A DNA stretch of 64,000 nucleotides from Amorphophallus konjac (GCA_022559845.1 CM040123.1:322753933-322817932), one strand, 5' to 3'. Positions 47,100 to 59,214 are shown, counted from the first letter of the stretch. A program made the numbers and translations. The notes: a model not told the origin generated them from the sequence alone.

Positions 47100-49140
47100 G
47101 CCAATCGACCAGTATATGACTTCATCATCGATATTGGGTTTATATCGATGCAAAGGAGTTTTATAGGTTTCATCAGAGTAGACGTAAGGTCTAGACTGGG
47201 TAGAGGTTATCGCAGGTGGGACATTGAAGGGTGCGTGGTTTTCATCAGGACAGACGTAGGGTCTGCACTGGATAGGATCTCATCATTGATCGGGCGAGGT
47301 GCCGGTCGATCAATAGCTAGTTTCATCATCGATATTGGGTTCATATCGATGCAAAGAAAGTGTTATAAGTTTCATCAGAATAGACAAAAGGTCTAAACTG
47401 GCGGGGTTTTAATTGGAGATGGTTTCATCACTGATCAGGCGAGGTGCCAGTCGATCAGTGGTTGGTTTCATCATCGATATGGGGCTTATATCGACGCAAG
47501 GAGTTTCATAGGTTTCATCAGTATAGACGTAAGGTCTAAACCGGACAGAGGATTTCATCATTGATCGGGCGAGGTGCCGGTCGATCAACGGTGGGACGTA
47601 TGTAGAGGTGTAGGTCTCGTCAGGACAGACGTAAGGTCTATTCCAGCAGGTTTTATCGCGGGTGGGACTTCGCCAAGACAGACGTAGGTTTCATCAGGAT
47701 AGACGTAGGGTCTATCCTGGTAGGGTTTCATCGTTGACCGGGCAAGGAGCCGATCGATCAAGGGAAGGTTTAGGAGTTTGATCAGGACAGACGTAAGGTC
47801 TGAACTGGCCAGGCTCTATCAGAATGGTGACGGGTTTTATTGCCGGTGGGACATTTGCAAGAGGGTATGCAGATTATATCAGGGTAAACGTAAGGTCTGC
47901 CCTGGAAAGGTTTCATCGTTGACCGGGCAAGGAGCCAAACGGTTAACGGAAGGCCATATCAAGGGAAGGAAGTATGGAATTTCTCAGAATTACCACGTTA
48001 CTGGCCCAGGCGCCCTTTCGGGTTTTCACCGGAGCCAGCCCCCTCTTGCTTTTGCCCACGCGCCCTTTCGGGTTTTCACGTGGCGGGGTACCCGATTTTG
48101 CCTGCAGTGCCCTTTTGGGTTTTCACCACAGCTGGGTTTTAGCCATTCTTGCCCTTGTCCAGAATGCCTGAACAAGTCTGGCGGGGTATCTCTATTTTTA
48201 ACCCCATTCTTCATATGTATATATTTTTTTATTCTTTCTCTTTTCCTTTTTCATCGTCTTTTCTGGGACCAGAACTTTCATCCTATGGACCATGGCGCCA
48301 TATGTTTATTGTGGACACACGATCATTGATGTGGGTGTCAACATCAATGCAAAGGGAAATATGGTTTCATGACTTATTCAGGCGAAAGGTCTGAATAGAT
48401 AGCAGCTCGGGCATGGAGCCATTTGCCGGAAATGTGAGTTTCATCGTTAATGTAGGGTCTGACATTACCGCAAAGGAATAGAGTTTCATGATCTATCCAG
48501 ACGGAGGGTCTGAATCGATTCAAAGAGCAGTGTTGTGCTATGTCAGAGCGGACGGAAGGTCTACCCTGGATGGGTTTTAGCGTCGATCAGGCAGCGTGCC
48601 AATCGATCGATAGCAGGTTTCATCATTGGTATTGGCTCATCCCAATGCAAGGATTTCATATGTTTCATCAGGATAGACGTAGGGTCTAAACTGGATAGGG
48701 TTTTATCATTGATACTGGGCGAGGTGCCGATCGATCAATGGCGGGTTTCATCATCGGTATTGGATCTATACCAATGCAAGGAGTTCATGGATTTCATCAG
48801 GATAGACGGAAGGTCTAAACTGGATAGGTTTCATCATAGATCGGGCAGTGTGCCAATCGATCAACAGCAGGTTTCATCACGGCGGGACGTAAAGAGACAT
48901 GTAGATCTAGTCGGAATAGACGTAAGGTCTAAACCGGACAAGGTTTTATCGCTGATCGGGCAGTGTGCCGGTCGATCAGTAGCTGGTCTCGTGGTGGTGG
49001 GCTTATTATCGAGGGAATTTTTCTTGAGCAATGCATGAAGGCTTCACCAGAATAGACGTAAGGTCCATTCCGGATGGGTTTAATCGTTGATCGGGCAAGG
49101 CGCCGGTCGATCGACGAGGAGTTTTATGGTGGGAGGTGAG
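47100..49140. repeat. Array of three alternating hairpin families in Ogre-2
   Basis: About 30 short hairpins introduced by TTTCATC-like text. Family H1: arms around a GGGT loop, followed by GCAAAG (for example 47327-47335 with 47343-47351, CATCGATAT/ATATCGATG; and 48324-48332 with 48341-48349, CATTGATGT/ACATCAATG). Family H2: arms around a GGGCGAGGTGCC-like centre (47285-47292 with 47307-47314). Family H3: arms around GTAAG or GTAGG (47695-47704 with 47710-47719, CAGGATAGAC/GTCTATCCTG). Arms vary between units while pairing is kept. Confidence 0.85.
47987..48206. repeat. 220-bp dispersed duplication, copy A
   Basis: Pairs with 49151-49369. Each copy contains three GCCCTTTCGGGTTTTC-like segments, which themselves hold a small palindrome (CCCTTTCGGG). 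Confidence 0.85.
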
Positions 49141-49150
49141 GCTTTCTTTG

Positions 49151-49369
49151 GAATCACCACATTACCGACCCAAGCGCCCTTTCGGGTTTTCGCCAGAGCC
49201 AGCCCCCTCTTGCTTTTGCCCACGCGCCCTTTCGGGTTTTCACGTGGCGGGGTACCCGATTTTACCTGCAGTGCCCTTTCGGGTTTTCACCACATCTGGG
49301 TTTTAGCCATTTTTGCCCTTGCTCAGAACGCCTGAACAAGTCTGGCGGGGCACCTCTATTTTTAGCCCC
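49151..49369. repeat. 220-bp dispersed duplication, copy B
   Basis: Second copy of 47987-48206 with about 10% differences. Same orientation. Confidence 0.85.
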
Positions 49370-49451
49370 TATTTTTTTATCTTTTATTCTCTCTTCCTCT
49401 TTTTTTTTTTTAGAGGGTGACAGGTCGAGATGCCATTAAATCAAGATAAGG

Positions 49452-49789
49452 GGTGGCTTGGTTAGGGTGGAGTGCCGCTAGACCAAGAGGGGGTAGCTCG
49501 ATTTAGGGCGGAGTGCCGCTAGACTAAGAAAGGGTAGCTCGGTTTAGGGCGGAGTGCCGCTAGACCAAGGAAAGGGTAGCTCGGTTAGGGCGGAGTGCCG
49601 CTAGACCAAGAAAGGGTAGCCTGGCTAGGGCGGAGTACCGCTAGACCAAGGAAAGGGTAGCTCGGTTAGGGCGGAGTGCCGCTAGACCAAGAAAAGGGTA
49701 GCTTGGCTAGGGTGGAGTGCCGCTAGGCCAAGAAAAGGGTATAGCTTGGCTAGGGAGGAGTGCCGCTAGACCAAGAAAGGGTAGATTTT
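49452..49789. repeat. Tandem array of eight about-42-bp hairpin units
   Basis: Unit: GGTAGCTTGGTTAGGGCGGA, then GTGCCGCTAGACCAAGAAA. Each unit can pair CTTGGTTAG with CTAGACCAAG (49457-49465 with 49478-49487). One unit has CTTGGCTAG with CTAGGCCAAG (49702-49710 with 49723-49732), a paired change. It ends next to the pol stop codon (49796). Confidence 0.88.
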
Positions 49790-49795
49790 GCCCGA

Positions 49796-52700
49796 TTACT
49801 CGAGGAATGTTGGTTGTGATGTATGATACAGCTTTAGATGTCTTCCGTTGAGTGGCGAGAATTGGATTTCCCCTCGATGGTTAACAACCACGTATGCCCC
49901 TCCTTTGTAGACCCTCTGTATCACATAAGGACCTTCCCAATTAGCATTCAGCTTTCCTTTTGGGTTGGACGCCATGACTTCTTTTTTCTTGACCATGACG
50001 AGGTCACCTTTCTTGAATTCTCGTCCTCTTACGAGTTTGTTGAATGCAGTGGCCATGCGGGCCTGATACATTTGGATACTCTTTTGAGCTCGGAGGCGCT
50101 TCCCTTCCAATTCAGCCAGTTCTTCTAGTCTTCTTTCTGCATTGGTCTGTTCGCCACGGGCCAGGCCATATTGGACTGCCACTCTGAGTGACGGGACTTC
50201 CAGCTCTAGCGGAACCACTGCCTCTGAGCCGTATACCAGCGAGTATGGTGAGCATCCTGTAGGTGTCTTGAAGACAGTGCGGTATGCCCACAGAGCTTCA
50301 TACATTTTCTCTTCCCAGTCCTTCTTATTAGAACTGACGACCTTGGCCAGCAAGGTGCAGAGAGTCTTGTTAAAAGCTTCTGCCAATCCGTTTGCCTGCG
50401 GATTGTAAGGAGTGGAAGTCCTCCATTCGATCTTATACTTCTCAGCAAGCCGATAGACCTTCTGATTTCTGAAATGACTTCCATTGTCGGATATTATTCG
50501 GCTGGGGATCCCGAACCGGAAGATAATGTTCTGTTTGATGAATCTGGCGACCAGTTCACCAGTCACTTCTCTTAATGCTATAGCCTCCGCCCATCGGGAG
50601 AAGTAATCTGTTATGGCCAGTATGTACTTATGTCCGGCCGAGGAAGTCGGCAGTGGCCCGACTACATCAGTTCCCCATTGTGCAAATGGCCAGCTGGGAA
50701 CTGTAGGGTGCAGAGTCGTAGGAGGCCTTCTAGGCACAGTAGCATGCTCCTGGCATTTCTGGCATGATTTTGCAAATTTACAGCAGTCTTCAAACATGGT
50801 GGGCCAATAGTAGCCCAGCTTCTTGATTTCTATCTTCATCTTGGGACCAGCCTGGTGGGCACCTGCTGTCCCAGCATGTGTTTCTTTCATCGCTTGCCAG
50901 GCTTCCTCAGTGGACAGACAGCGGAGTAGAATCTTTTTGCGTGCATCTGCCATTATTCGGAACAAAATTCCATTCCTGAGTTCATAAGAATCTTTGATTC
51001 TCAGGAGTTTCATCTTTTCTTCTCTTTTCTGCGGCAGCTGTTGGTGTACCAACCACTGCAGCAAGTGCTGTCTCCAATCAGACGCTTGTTCTGTGCTGAT
51101 GGTGGCAACTTCGTCTTCTTCGGGGCACCCTTCTAGCATACTGGGGACTTGCCGCCGGTTCATAACGACAATGTTCAGTGTCTTATTTGGTGGGACTGCT
51201 AGTGAGCTGGCCAGCTTCGCCAGTGCATCAGCCTGGGCATTGTGTCCACGGCCCACATGCTTGAGCTCAATATGGTAGAATTTCGCCATGAGGCGCACAG
51301 CTTTTTGGTGGTAGGGATTCAGTTCTGGCTTCCGCACTTCGAACTCCCCTTGGATCTGTTTTATTATCAACATCGAATCCCCGAATACTTGAAGCATTTG
51401 GATACCCATGTTGAGGCTGATATATAGCCCGATTATCAGAGCTTCATACTCGGCCTCATTATTGGTGCAGGGCTTGTTTATAGAACAGGAAGTATGCACG
51501 ACCTCCCCTTCTGGTGATTTCAGCACAATACCGGCTCCAGCCCGTATTCTGGTCTTTCCATCGGAGTCTGTCTCTGTTCTAGATGCTCCATCAAAGAATA
51601 GTTGCCACATAACTGACTGAGCCTGGCAGGCCTCGAGTGTCTCATCATCGGGTAACTCAGTCCCTAGCATATCATTTTCCGGCACAGGATGCTCTGCGAA
51701 GAAATCAGCCACGGCCTGTCCTTTTATCGCCCTCTGGGGTGTATAGGTAATATCGAATTCCATCAGGATCACTGCCCATTTGCCCAACCGGCCCTTCAGT
51801 ACTGGCTGAGTCAATATGTATTTGAGCGGATCTGCCGCAGATATCAATCTGACTTCATGTGACAACATATAGTGTCGGAGCTTCTTGACAGCAAAGACTA
51901 GTGCCAAGCAGGTCTTTTCTATGTAGCTGTAGCTCTCTTCAGTTCTAATCAGCCTCCTACTCAGGTAGTACAAGGCTTGTTCTTTGCCTTCTTCATTTAT
52001 CTGTGCCAGCATTGCCCCCAGGGAACAGTATGTGGCCGCGATATACAGTATCAAGGGCCTGCCCTTAATTGGTGCCCCCAGCACCGGAGGGGTCTTGAGA
52101 TATTCTTTCAGCTTATCAAAGGCTTCCTGACATCCATCGTCCCAGAGGAACGGTACATCTTTCATCATGAGCTTGTGAAAGGGGTGGCATCTTCCCGACA
52201 GATTTGATATAAATCGTCGGATATAGGCCAGACGCCCTTGCAGAGATCTCAGCTCGGACAGATTCCTTGGTGGAGGGAGCTCCTGGATAGCCTTAATCTT
52301 GGATGGGTCAATTTCAATGCCCCTATGACGGACAATAAACCCGAGGAATTTTCCACTGGACACGCCGAAGGCGCACTTCATAGGATTCATCTTGAGCTCA
52401 TATTTGCGCAGCCTCTGGAATACTATCCTTAGGTCTTGCAAATGGTCTTCTCTTCTGCTGGTTTTTACTACCAGATCATCAATGTAGCACTCTACTTTCT
52501 TGAAGAGCAAATCATCAAAGATTTTTGTCATAGCTCTTTGATAGGTAGCGCCGGCATTCTTAAGACCAAACGGCATCCTTTTGTAGTGGAATATCCCCTT
52601 CGGGGTACGGAATGCAGTGTGCACTCTGTCTTCCTCAGCAATCCAGATTTGGTTGTATCCGGATGACCCATCCATAAATGATAGGGCTTCATGACCAGTA

Positions 52701-53047
52701 GTCGCATCGATCATCACTTCAGTGATTGGCACTGGGAAGTCATCTTTCGGGCAAGCCTTATTAAGGTCCCGGAAATCAACACATATTCTGATCTGCCCAT
52801 TCTTCTTCTTTACGGGCACTATATTGGCTAGCCATGTAGTATATTGGTTCTCTTCAACAAAGCCCACATCGATTAGCTTGTCAACCTCTTTGTTAATCTG
52901 ATTTATTAATTCAGGGCGCATTCTCCTGGAAGGCTGCTTTACAGGGCTAGCCTCTGGGTTTATTGCCAATCGGTGCTGTGCCACATCAGAACTCAGTCCA
53001 GGCATTTCATCATATGTCCATGCAAAGCAGTCTCGGAATTCCTTCAA
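49796..53047 (-). CDS. Ogre-2 RT-RNase H-integrase, 1083 residues open
   Basis: Begins within the frame after a TAG at about 53049. RT: KACPKDDFPVP, SFMDGSSGYNQI, MPFGLKNAGATYQRAM and the catalytic YIDD (52476-52487). RNase H: FFDGASR (Asp), NNEAEYEALIIGL (Glu), GDSMLI (Asp), QADALAKLAS (Asp). Integrase: an HHCC zinc motif (HAGTAGAHQAG, CCKFAKSCQKCQEHA), WGTDVVGPLP (Asp), SDNGSHFRN (Asp), NGLAEAFNKTL (Glu), then PNWEGPYVI at the C-terminus. All catalytic residues are present, so this piece could still be active if expressed in the polyprotein. The upstream stop is in what would otherwise be a continuous frame. Tat/Ogre lineage by RT and RH motifs. Confidence 0.9.
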   Translation of the reverse strand: MKEFRDCFAWTYDEMPGLSSDVAQHRLAINPEASPVKQPSRRMRPELINQINKEVDKLIDVGFVEENQYTTWLANIVPVKKKNGQIRICVDFRDLNKACPKDDFPVPITEVMIDATTGHEALSFMDGSSGYNQIWIAEEDRVHTAFRTPKGIFHYKRMPFGLKNAGATYQRAMTKIFDDLLFKKVECYIDDLVVKTSRREDHLQDLRIVFQRLRKYELKMNPMKCAFGVSSGKFLGFIVRHRGIEIDPSKIKAIQELPPPRNLSELRSLQGRLAYIRRFISNLSGRCHPFHKLMMKDVPFLWDDGCQEAFDKLKEYLKTPPVLGAPIKGRPLILYIAATYCSLGAMLAQINEEGKEQALYYLSRRLIRTEESYSYIEKTCLALVFAVKKLRHYMLSHEVRLISAADPLKYILTQPVLKGRLGKWAVILMEFDITYTPQRAIKGQAVADFFAEHPVPENDMLGTELPDDETLEACQAQSVMWQLFFDGASRTETDSDGKTRIRAGAGIVLKSPEGEVVHTSCSINKPCTNNEAEYEALIIGLYISLNMGIQMLQVFGDSMLIIKQIQGEFEVRKPELNPYHQKAVRLMAKFYHIELKHVGRGHNAQADALAKLASSLAVPPNKTLNIVVMNRRQVPSMLEGCPEEDEVATISTEQASDWRQHLLQWLVHQQLPQKREEKMKLLRIKDSYELRNGILFRIMADARKKILLRCLSTEEAWQAMKETHAGTAGAHQAGPKMKIEIKKLGYYWPTMFEDCCKFAKSCQKCQEHATVPRRPPTTLHPTVPSWPFAQWGTDVVGPLPTSSAGHKYILAITDYFSRWAEAIALREVTGELVARFIKQNIIFRFGIPSRIISDNGSHFRNQKVYRLAEKYKIEWRTSTPYNPQANGLAEAFNKTLCTLLAKVVSSNKKDWEEKMYEALWAYRTVFKTPTGCSPYSLVYGSEAVVPLELEVPSLRVAVQYGLARGEQTNAERRLEELAELEGKRLRAQKSIQMYQARMATAFNKLVRGREFKKGDLVMVKKKEVMASNPKGKLNANWEGPYVIQRVYKGGAYVVVNHRGEIQFSPLNGRHLKLYHTSQPTFLE

Positions 53048-53050
53048 AAA

Positions 53051-55790
53051 CTATATATACTGTTCCCTGGCAGCTGGCTCCAGCAGTGCACTGAGGAATG
53101 TCGGCCTTGGCTCATCTGCGGTCCCCAGATTTATTTCCACAAGCTCATCGACGGTGGCCTGACCTCCATCTTCGACCTCGGGCGGGGCTTCTTGCAAGTC
53201 AATGAAACCTCCTGGGATATAATCTTCTTCAGTTTCATGATTCTCTGTTTCATCATACTGGTCATCAGCGGGTGCTGGCCCGTCATATACGGCCAATATT
53301 GTTGGATTCTGTTCAGTCTGCCCCGAGGACGTGACTGGCTCAGCAGGAAACTCAAAAATGGAGTCTTCCACCCTTAGAGGCTCTTCTGATGCAGACTCCC
53401 TTGAGAGATCATCATTCTGTAGAGCCCGGACTTCTTCCAGGATGCGCTCAAACTCCAGGCATTCCCTCAGCTCTTTGGCTATTTGGTCTTCATCCGGGGT
53501 TCCCGTATCAAACTTTGCTTCAGCATGGAACAGATCCTCTTTGCAAGGTAGGTCTTCCCAGCACCAATCTTTCTTTGCTTCATCAGACGTCCCCGTCTCC
53601 GGCTGACTGTCTGGGGCTTCATTGTTCATTATGGATTGATAAATGATTTCTTCATCTTCCGAGGGGTACTTGTCATATCCCACCTCGGGAGGGTCTTCAT
53701 GCTGGTAGGAGACAGAGATGACGTCCACCTCAGCTTCATAGTATTCTTGAAGGGTATAACCCAATCCCGGGTGCTGAGTGATCTTCCTCAGTTCTTTATT
53801 ATCCCGAGGCGGATCCCATAGCTCCTTGAACGCCTTCTTCTGGGCAGCAGGCTGCAATGACGGCATTTGCATCTTAGAGAACATCTGCGAAACCCGTTGG
53901 GTAGTATAATCCAAGCCTGTAATCGGCACCATCCGGTTTGCAGCTTCTTCAGGGACCATGCAGTCTTGATCATCTTCCTCGACTGACTCCCCGGTGTAGA
54001 ATATGGTAGGAGGCTCGCAGAAGCGAGGGATTTCCATAGTCTTCAGTGGTAGCACCGTCTGGTACTCTAGGCTGGCGATGGGCTTGACTAAACCCTGCGG
54101 AACCTCCACCTGTGTGTACTTTTCTTTCATTTCTTCATCGATATCATCCGGGTGAATGCTAGGAGGGGTGATCCGAGCAAAGTCACCAGCATAAGAGATG
54201 TGAGATACCTCATGCTTTTTAATATAGCCCTTTGGTGGCGGTGGAGACCAGTTTCTTGCCTTCGTCGCCGGCTTTTTCTGGCTGACCACAGCCTCTTTCT
54301 CTTCACAATTTTGCGACACCTCGGTGTAGTAGGATGCATCGAGCATATGACACTCGAATACTTCGAAGGGATGTAGATCCGCAAACACCCTCTCTTCTTT
54401 TCCTTCATGGCAGTATTTAATGCACTGATGTAGCGTGGACGGCACTATCTGATATTCATGCAGCCACGGTCTCCCCAGCAGGGCCTTATATGTGGTGTTG
54501 GAGTCGATTACATAGAATCGTACCACGGTAGTGAGATCCCCCAATGTGAGGTTAAAATCAGCCACCCCAAGGGGCGTCTCACATTTCTGGTTGAATCCCG
54601 CAATTTTCATGTCTCTGACCTTGGTAAGCTGCAGATCAAAGTAATATTTTTGGTAGATGCGGTATGGGAGAATGTTCACGGCAGCCCCGGGATCTATCAG
54701 TATCCTGCTCAGTGGCTGACAGTTCAGGGAGCCCCTCATATACAGCGGTCTGTTATGGCAGGAATTCGGAATCAGCATGTCATCCTCTGTGAATGTGACT
54801 GACGGCCCAGAATTCACTTCTGCCAAGAGTGCCTCATACTGTGCCGGCGACTGTAGGGCATCAACAATCGCTTGGCGAGCTTCTTCACTCAGAGAGAGAA
54901 TCTCCCAGATGGAGAACCTGGTAGGGAGCTTCTTTAGCATTTTCATGATCCGGCTGCCCACCCTGACATTAGACAGTCTCATTTCTTCCGCCCATCGGGG
55001 TTTTGGAGGTTCATGTGGTGCCCGTGGCCTCTGCCGCCCAGTGCTGGTTTCATCCTCTGGACTGATTTCTTGGGAGGCTTCTTCTGTAACAATGGCCCCT
55101 GGCGTTGTTGGAGGGTTATCCTCCTCTTTCTCATTCTGTTTGCAGGCAACCAATGCCGGCTGCTGAGGTCTCTTGCCTTTATCTGGCCCAACCTGTGTTG
55201 ACTGCTCATTTTCCAGACTGGACAGAAATTCCAGAAATGTTGGAGTTTGACCTCCTTTCTTCTTTTCTTGGTACAAGCTGGCAGGGGGAGGAACCTGGAC
55301 ACCTCGTACCTCCGGTTCGGGAATCTGGTAGGGCTGTTCCCCTCTGAACATAATGTTATGATTAGCTGGTGGTGGGCGCCCCCACCTTCTTCTGGAGCGT
55401 GTTGCATGTGCTGAGGTTGAGGCCTCGGCATGGTTGGCTTCTAGCGGGGCATTTGATGTTTCATCCTCATCATTCTCCCCGGGCGAGGTAAAGAGTGCCG
55501 ACAGGGTGTTACATTGTACTGTCACGACCCTCTTTCCCTTCTTGGACTTGGGCCGTCTCTTCTTTTTCTGGGAATTTGGCTTTATTGGCCCCTGCCCCCA
55601 GAAGGGTTCAGTCTCAGCTTTTTCTTGTTCTGCCTCTGACTGCTCTTTAATTTTCAATTCTTCGAGCTGTTCCCAGAGTATACAGTCTTTCACCAGCAGG
55701 TGCCCGGGCTTTTTCTGTTCATATTCATCGAGCCCATTAATATACTGCTGTAAACGCCTGGCTGCAGGACTTACTTCCTTATGTGCAGGT
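53051..55790 (-). pseudogene. Ogre-2 protease region with long acidic linker
   Basis: An 880-residue frame. The first 250 residues are charged low-complexity sequence. The retropepsin-like domain has RILIDPGAAVNILP, with the catalytic Asp followed by Pro-Gly instead of Ser/Thr-Gly (54686-54694), and ends ALLGRPWLHEYQIVPS. The rest (about 450 residues) is an acidic Glu/Asp-rich linker leading to RT. The frame continues upstream of the first possible start, so it joins gag through a frameshift near 55795. It would process the polyprotein. Whether DPG is active is uncertain. Confidence 0.8.
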
Positions 55791-58700
55791 AGGGGGACTT
55801 GTCTTCTCCGTTATGAGTGGGGATCCGGATGACTGGCCCTGTCTCAGCTGTGCGCCATACTGGCTTTACTGGAGGTGGTTCAGGTCTTGGTGTGACACCG
55901 CGGATAACTGCTCCATTGGTATTGGCTGCGGGAGTCTTCTTTCTGTTCTTTATGGGTTTCATCTGCCATCCTTCCTGATCCTTCAGTGGGGTGAGGAAGC
56001 AAGCTTCATAAGTATGCCTGGTACATTCTTCAACGGCCTCCTTAGGCAGCTGCTGGTAGACTGAAATCATATTGGCGGCCATTCTTAAGGCCGGAGGCTC
56101 ATGTGGACGGGGTGGCTCCACTTGGTAATCTCCCAGCTGTAGCTCCCCTTTTTTGGCCATGCCTTCCATAATATCTTTGAAGACATAGCAATCTTCGATT
56201 GCGTGCCCCAGCGCACGGTGATATGGACAGAACAGTGGATCACCTTTCTTTGCCGCGTCCTCGGGTCTCTTTGGCTCTGGCAATGTTACCATGTTGAACT
56301 TGTATGCCCAGTTGAATAGTGCGGCTGTCTTATCTTTCGGAAAAGAGTATGGCTTTCTCATTTTGTTTCTCAGAGAGACCTTATCTTTTCTTTCTGCTGT
56401 GTCTGCTGGCGGGGGAGCTTCATCCGCCCCCTTCTTCCCTTTCTGTTGTTCGGAGGTTCTGAAATCGACGGTGTTAGCCTCAGAGTGCGATGGTCGTCAA
56501 TCATTAGATTTCCCTTTTGGCACAGTTGGAGCATTGGCCATCGGACGCTTGGACAGGAACGTCTCGACCTCCACCACTATATTGTTCAGCCGGTCAAATG
56601 TTCTGACATATGCACCAATCATTTTTTCCAGTACCTCTCTCCTGAGGCTCTGCTTACATATTTGCACTGCATCTTCTTGATGAGGAGGTCTTCTGCATCT
56701 CATAGCTAAGTTCCTCCACCTTTTGATGTAGTCCAGTGCTGTTTCATCTTGCTTTTGCCTGGTTGCTTATAGTTCTGCTATTGTAATCTCTCTTTCCGTG
56801 ACGTGAAATTTGTCGCGGAACTTTCTTTGCATATCAGGCCAATCGGCCACTGACCCAGCCGGTAGGCTTGAATACCATTCAAAAGCTATCCCGGTGAGGG
56901 ATGAGCCGAAGAATTTGAGCAGATAAGCTTCATCAGCTGCCAAGTCACCCATAATGGTGGTATAGTAAGCTATGTGCTCCCTGGGAGAGCCCTGGCCATT
57001 AAATTTTTCAAGCTTCGGCGGCTTACTGACGCCTAGAGGTTGTCTCTTAGCAGCATACTGGGGAGGATATGGTACCTTGTACACATCGTAGGTACTAGCA
57101 TCATCACCAGTCTTCTCAGACAGCTTCATCTACACAATTCATTCAATCATCAGCTTGTGGGCTATGGCTAGATCTATGTTTTCCGGGAAGAAGTGAGCTT
57201 GTTGCTGACTGTAAGGAGTTGTCATCACAGTTGCGCGCAAGGTAGGCGCGGCAGGCTGCGTCTGAGATACAGAGGGCTGAGCTACTGTCTGCTGCAGAAC
57301 GGGTTGGCTCGGTGCTTTGCCTTTATCGGCCGGGAGAGGATTAGTTGGGATAGCCATTTCTGTTGAGCTGGCAGTCTGCCCCACAGGCTCGGCTTGCTTG
57401 GAGACCGGTGTAGCTTCATGCCTCTCATTTAGCTGTCTTCTGAGAGCATTGATCTCTTGTTGATATCTTCTAAACATCATCTGGATCATGGGATCCAGGG
57501 TTGACGGGATCTGTAGATCTTCTGAAGTCCCTTCAGCATCATCAACGAAGGGATTGTCTTCCTCTTCCGCTGTCACCACATTAACTGTCATAGTGGTGAT
57601 CTTGCAGGCTTCATCATTAGTCTTCATCTTATCTTTTGCCGCCTGGCCTCTTCTTGTGACGGGGCCTGGTCTGGTTGCTAGTCTGAGCAGTTCATCTGGC
57701 TGTGTCGGTAACATATCCTGCCCTTTGACAAGCCCGGCCATATTGCAGGCAAAGATCTGCATCTTTTCCCTCTGCCTGTAGACTTTCCTTCTCACCTGAT
57801 CGGGGTATTTGAGCCGGTCAAAGACCGATATTCTTTCTTCAGCTTCTTGCCTGTGCAGGTCTTCTATCCCATACCCGACTCTGTGGCCTTCTTCATAATC
57901 ATTGGAATCGGAGGAGGACACTCCGATCATTGCTTCTTGAAAGGCTTCTTCTTCTTCATCTATGGTGCCTAAAGCACGAGATAGTCTTCGCTGGCCGAGG
58001 GAAGAATTCTCCAGGTAGTGAAAGTAGTCTTGAACCACTTGTTTCATCTCCTCTTGATTGTACCTTCGTGACTCTGGTTGGAGCATCAATTTTTCCTGGC
58101 TCTTCTGCTGATAAGCCAGTCTTGCCACCTGAGCATTCAAATGCTCGGCTTTGGAGTATCTGATTATATCGGCCTGTCTGGCACAGGCTCTTGGTCTTCT
58201 TAGAGTGGCAGCAGCGACTGGTTCGCTTATTCTCATTTCCACTTCCTCCCTGAACCTTCTACTCCCATCCTGGCAGCGGTTGGCAGCAGCAGCATAATTC
58301 TTCCTTTCCCATCTTTTGCCCCCAGTCATGGGGTGGGTGACCGTGAGGTCTTCCTTTTGCTCATATCTTCTGCCCCTCATCCTGGGGTGAATAGTAGTCA
58401 GATTTCTTCCTTCATTCTCTTTCTCATCTCTCCTACCCCGAGCCCTGGGGTGAACAGCAACAGCATTTCTTATGTCTTTTCCTTCTCCTCTTCTGCTTCC
58501 TGCCCTGAAGCGGGCAACAATGGTATCAGCAATGTTCTCTTCCTCTTGAGCTGGGACCCAGCTCTGGATTTTCTTCGGCCGCCAGATCTGCCTGAACTTG
58601 GGCGGCTTTGGTGCCAGTGGCTTTCTATCCTCCTCTTTCATGTCGGCCCTCCTGGTAGCTAGTACCCGGAACCTGTTGGTAGTAGGCACCATCGGGACGA

Positions 58701-59139
58701 TCACGTCCGGCTTGACCGCCCTTGGGCAACCACTGAGGTTTACCCGGACATCTCAAATCAGCATTGTCTTTCCTGAGTTGGATATCCGACGACCCGCAGC
58801 AGTGGATTGGGCTCTCCTGTCAGATCTCCTCCTTCTTCCAGCAGCAGAGGATGTGCCCCTTTTCGCCTTGTGATGGACGAAGCAGGACATGACCTCAAGA
58901 GTATCCTGCATCACCTGGCTCATCTCGGGGCTGGTAGCTTGCGTCAATGTCTCGACAACAGTCCTTTGCTCCTAGTTGTCAATTTCGAGCAAGTCAGTGA
59001 AGACGAGGCCCAAGCAGTTGGGCATCCCGACAGCAGGCGGCATCGATCCGAACGAAAGAGGTACCGCCAGGTAGCCCTCTCGAACATGGGCATCGACCGC
59101 TTGTTGATGAAAGCAAAGAGACATGATTACAGCCGTCAT
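55771..59139 (-). pseudogene. Ogre-2 gag with long N-terminal region (broken)
   Basis: The ATG at 59137-59139 lies only about 50 bases below the primer site. An Arg/Glu-rich N-terminal region (to about 57140) has stops at about 58973 and 58750. The Gag core at 57129-56497 has YPPQYAAKRQPLG, KLEKFNGQGSPREHIAYY and MQRKFRDKFHV. The knuckle-like CPYHRALGHAIEDC at about 56200 is the Tat variant without the second Cys. In-frame stops occur at about 56768 (CAA to TAA) and 56498 (CGA to TGA), and there is a frameshift near 55795. Gag would make particles. This copy cannot make an intact one. Confidence 0.82.
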
Positions 59140-59190
59140 CGTAGCTTCCTGAAAAAATAGAGAAAGCACAGAATCAGAAATTTGAGGGGG

Positions 59191-59210
59191 GGCCCACTGG
59201 GCCTGTGCCA
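59191..59210 (-). promoter_or_regulatory. Primer binding site of Ogre-2
   Basis: Minus strand TGGCACAGGCCCAGTGGGCC, four bases below the LTR end CCCCACA. TGG fits the CCA end of a tRNA. I cannot assign the tRNA. Confidence 0.6.
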
Positions 59211-59214
59211 GACT

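Noticed and set aside
49452..49789. CRISPR-like array
   Set aside because: Regular 42-bp units without unique spacers, in a plant retroelement. It is a tandem hairpin repeat.
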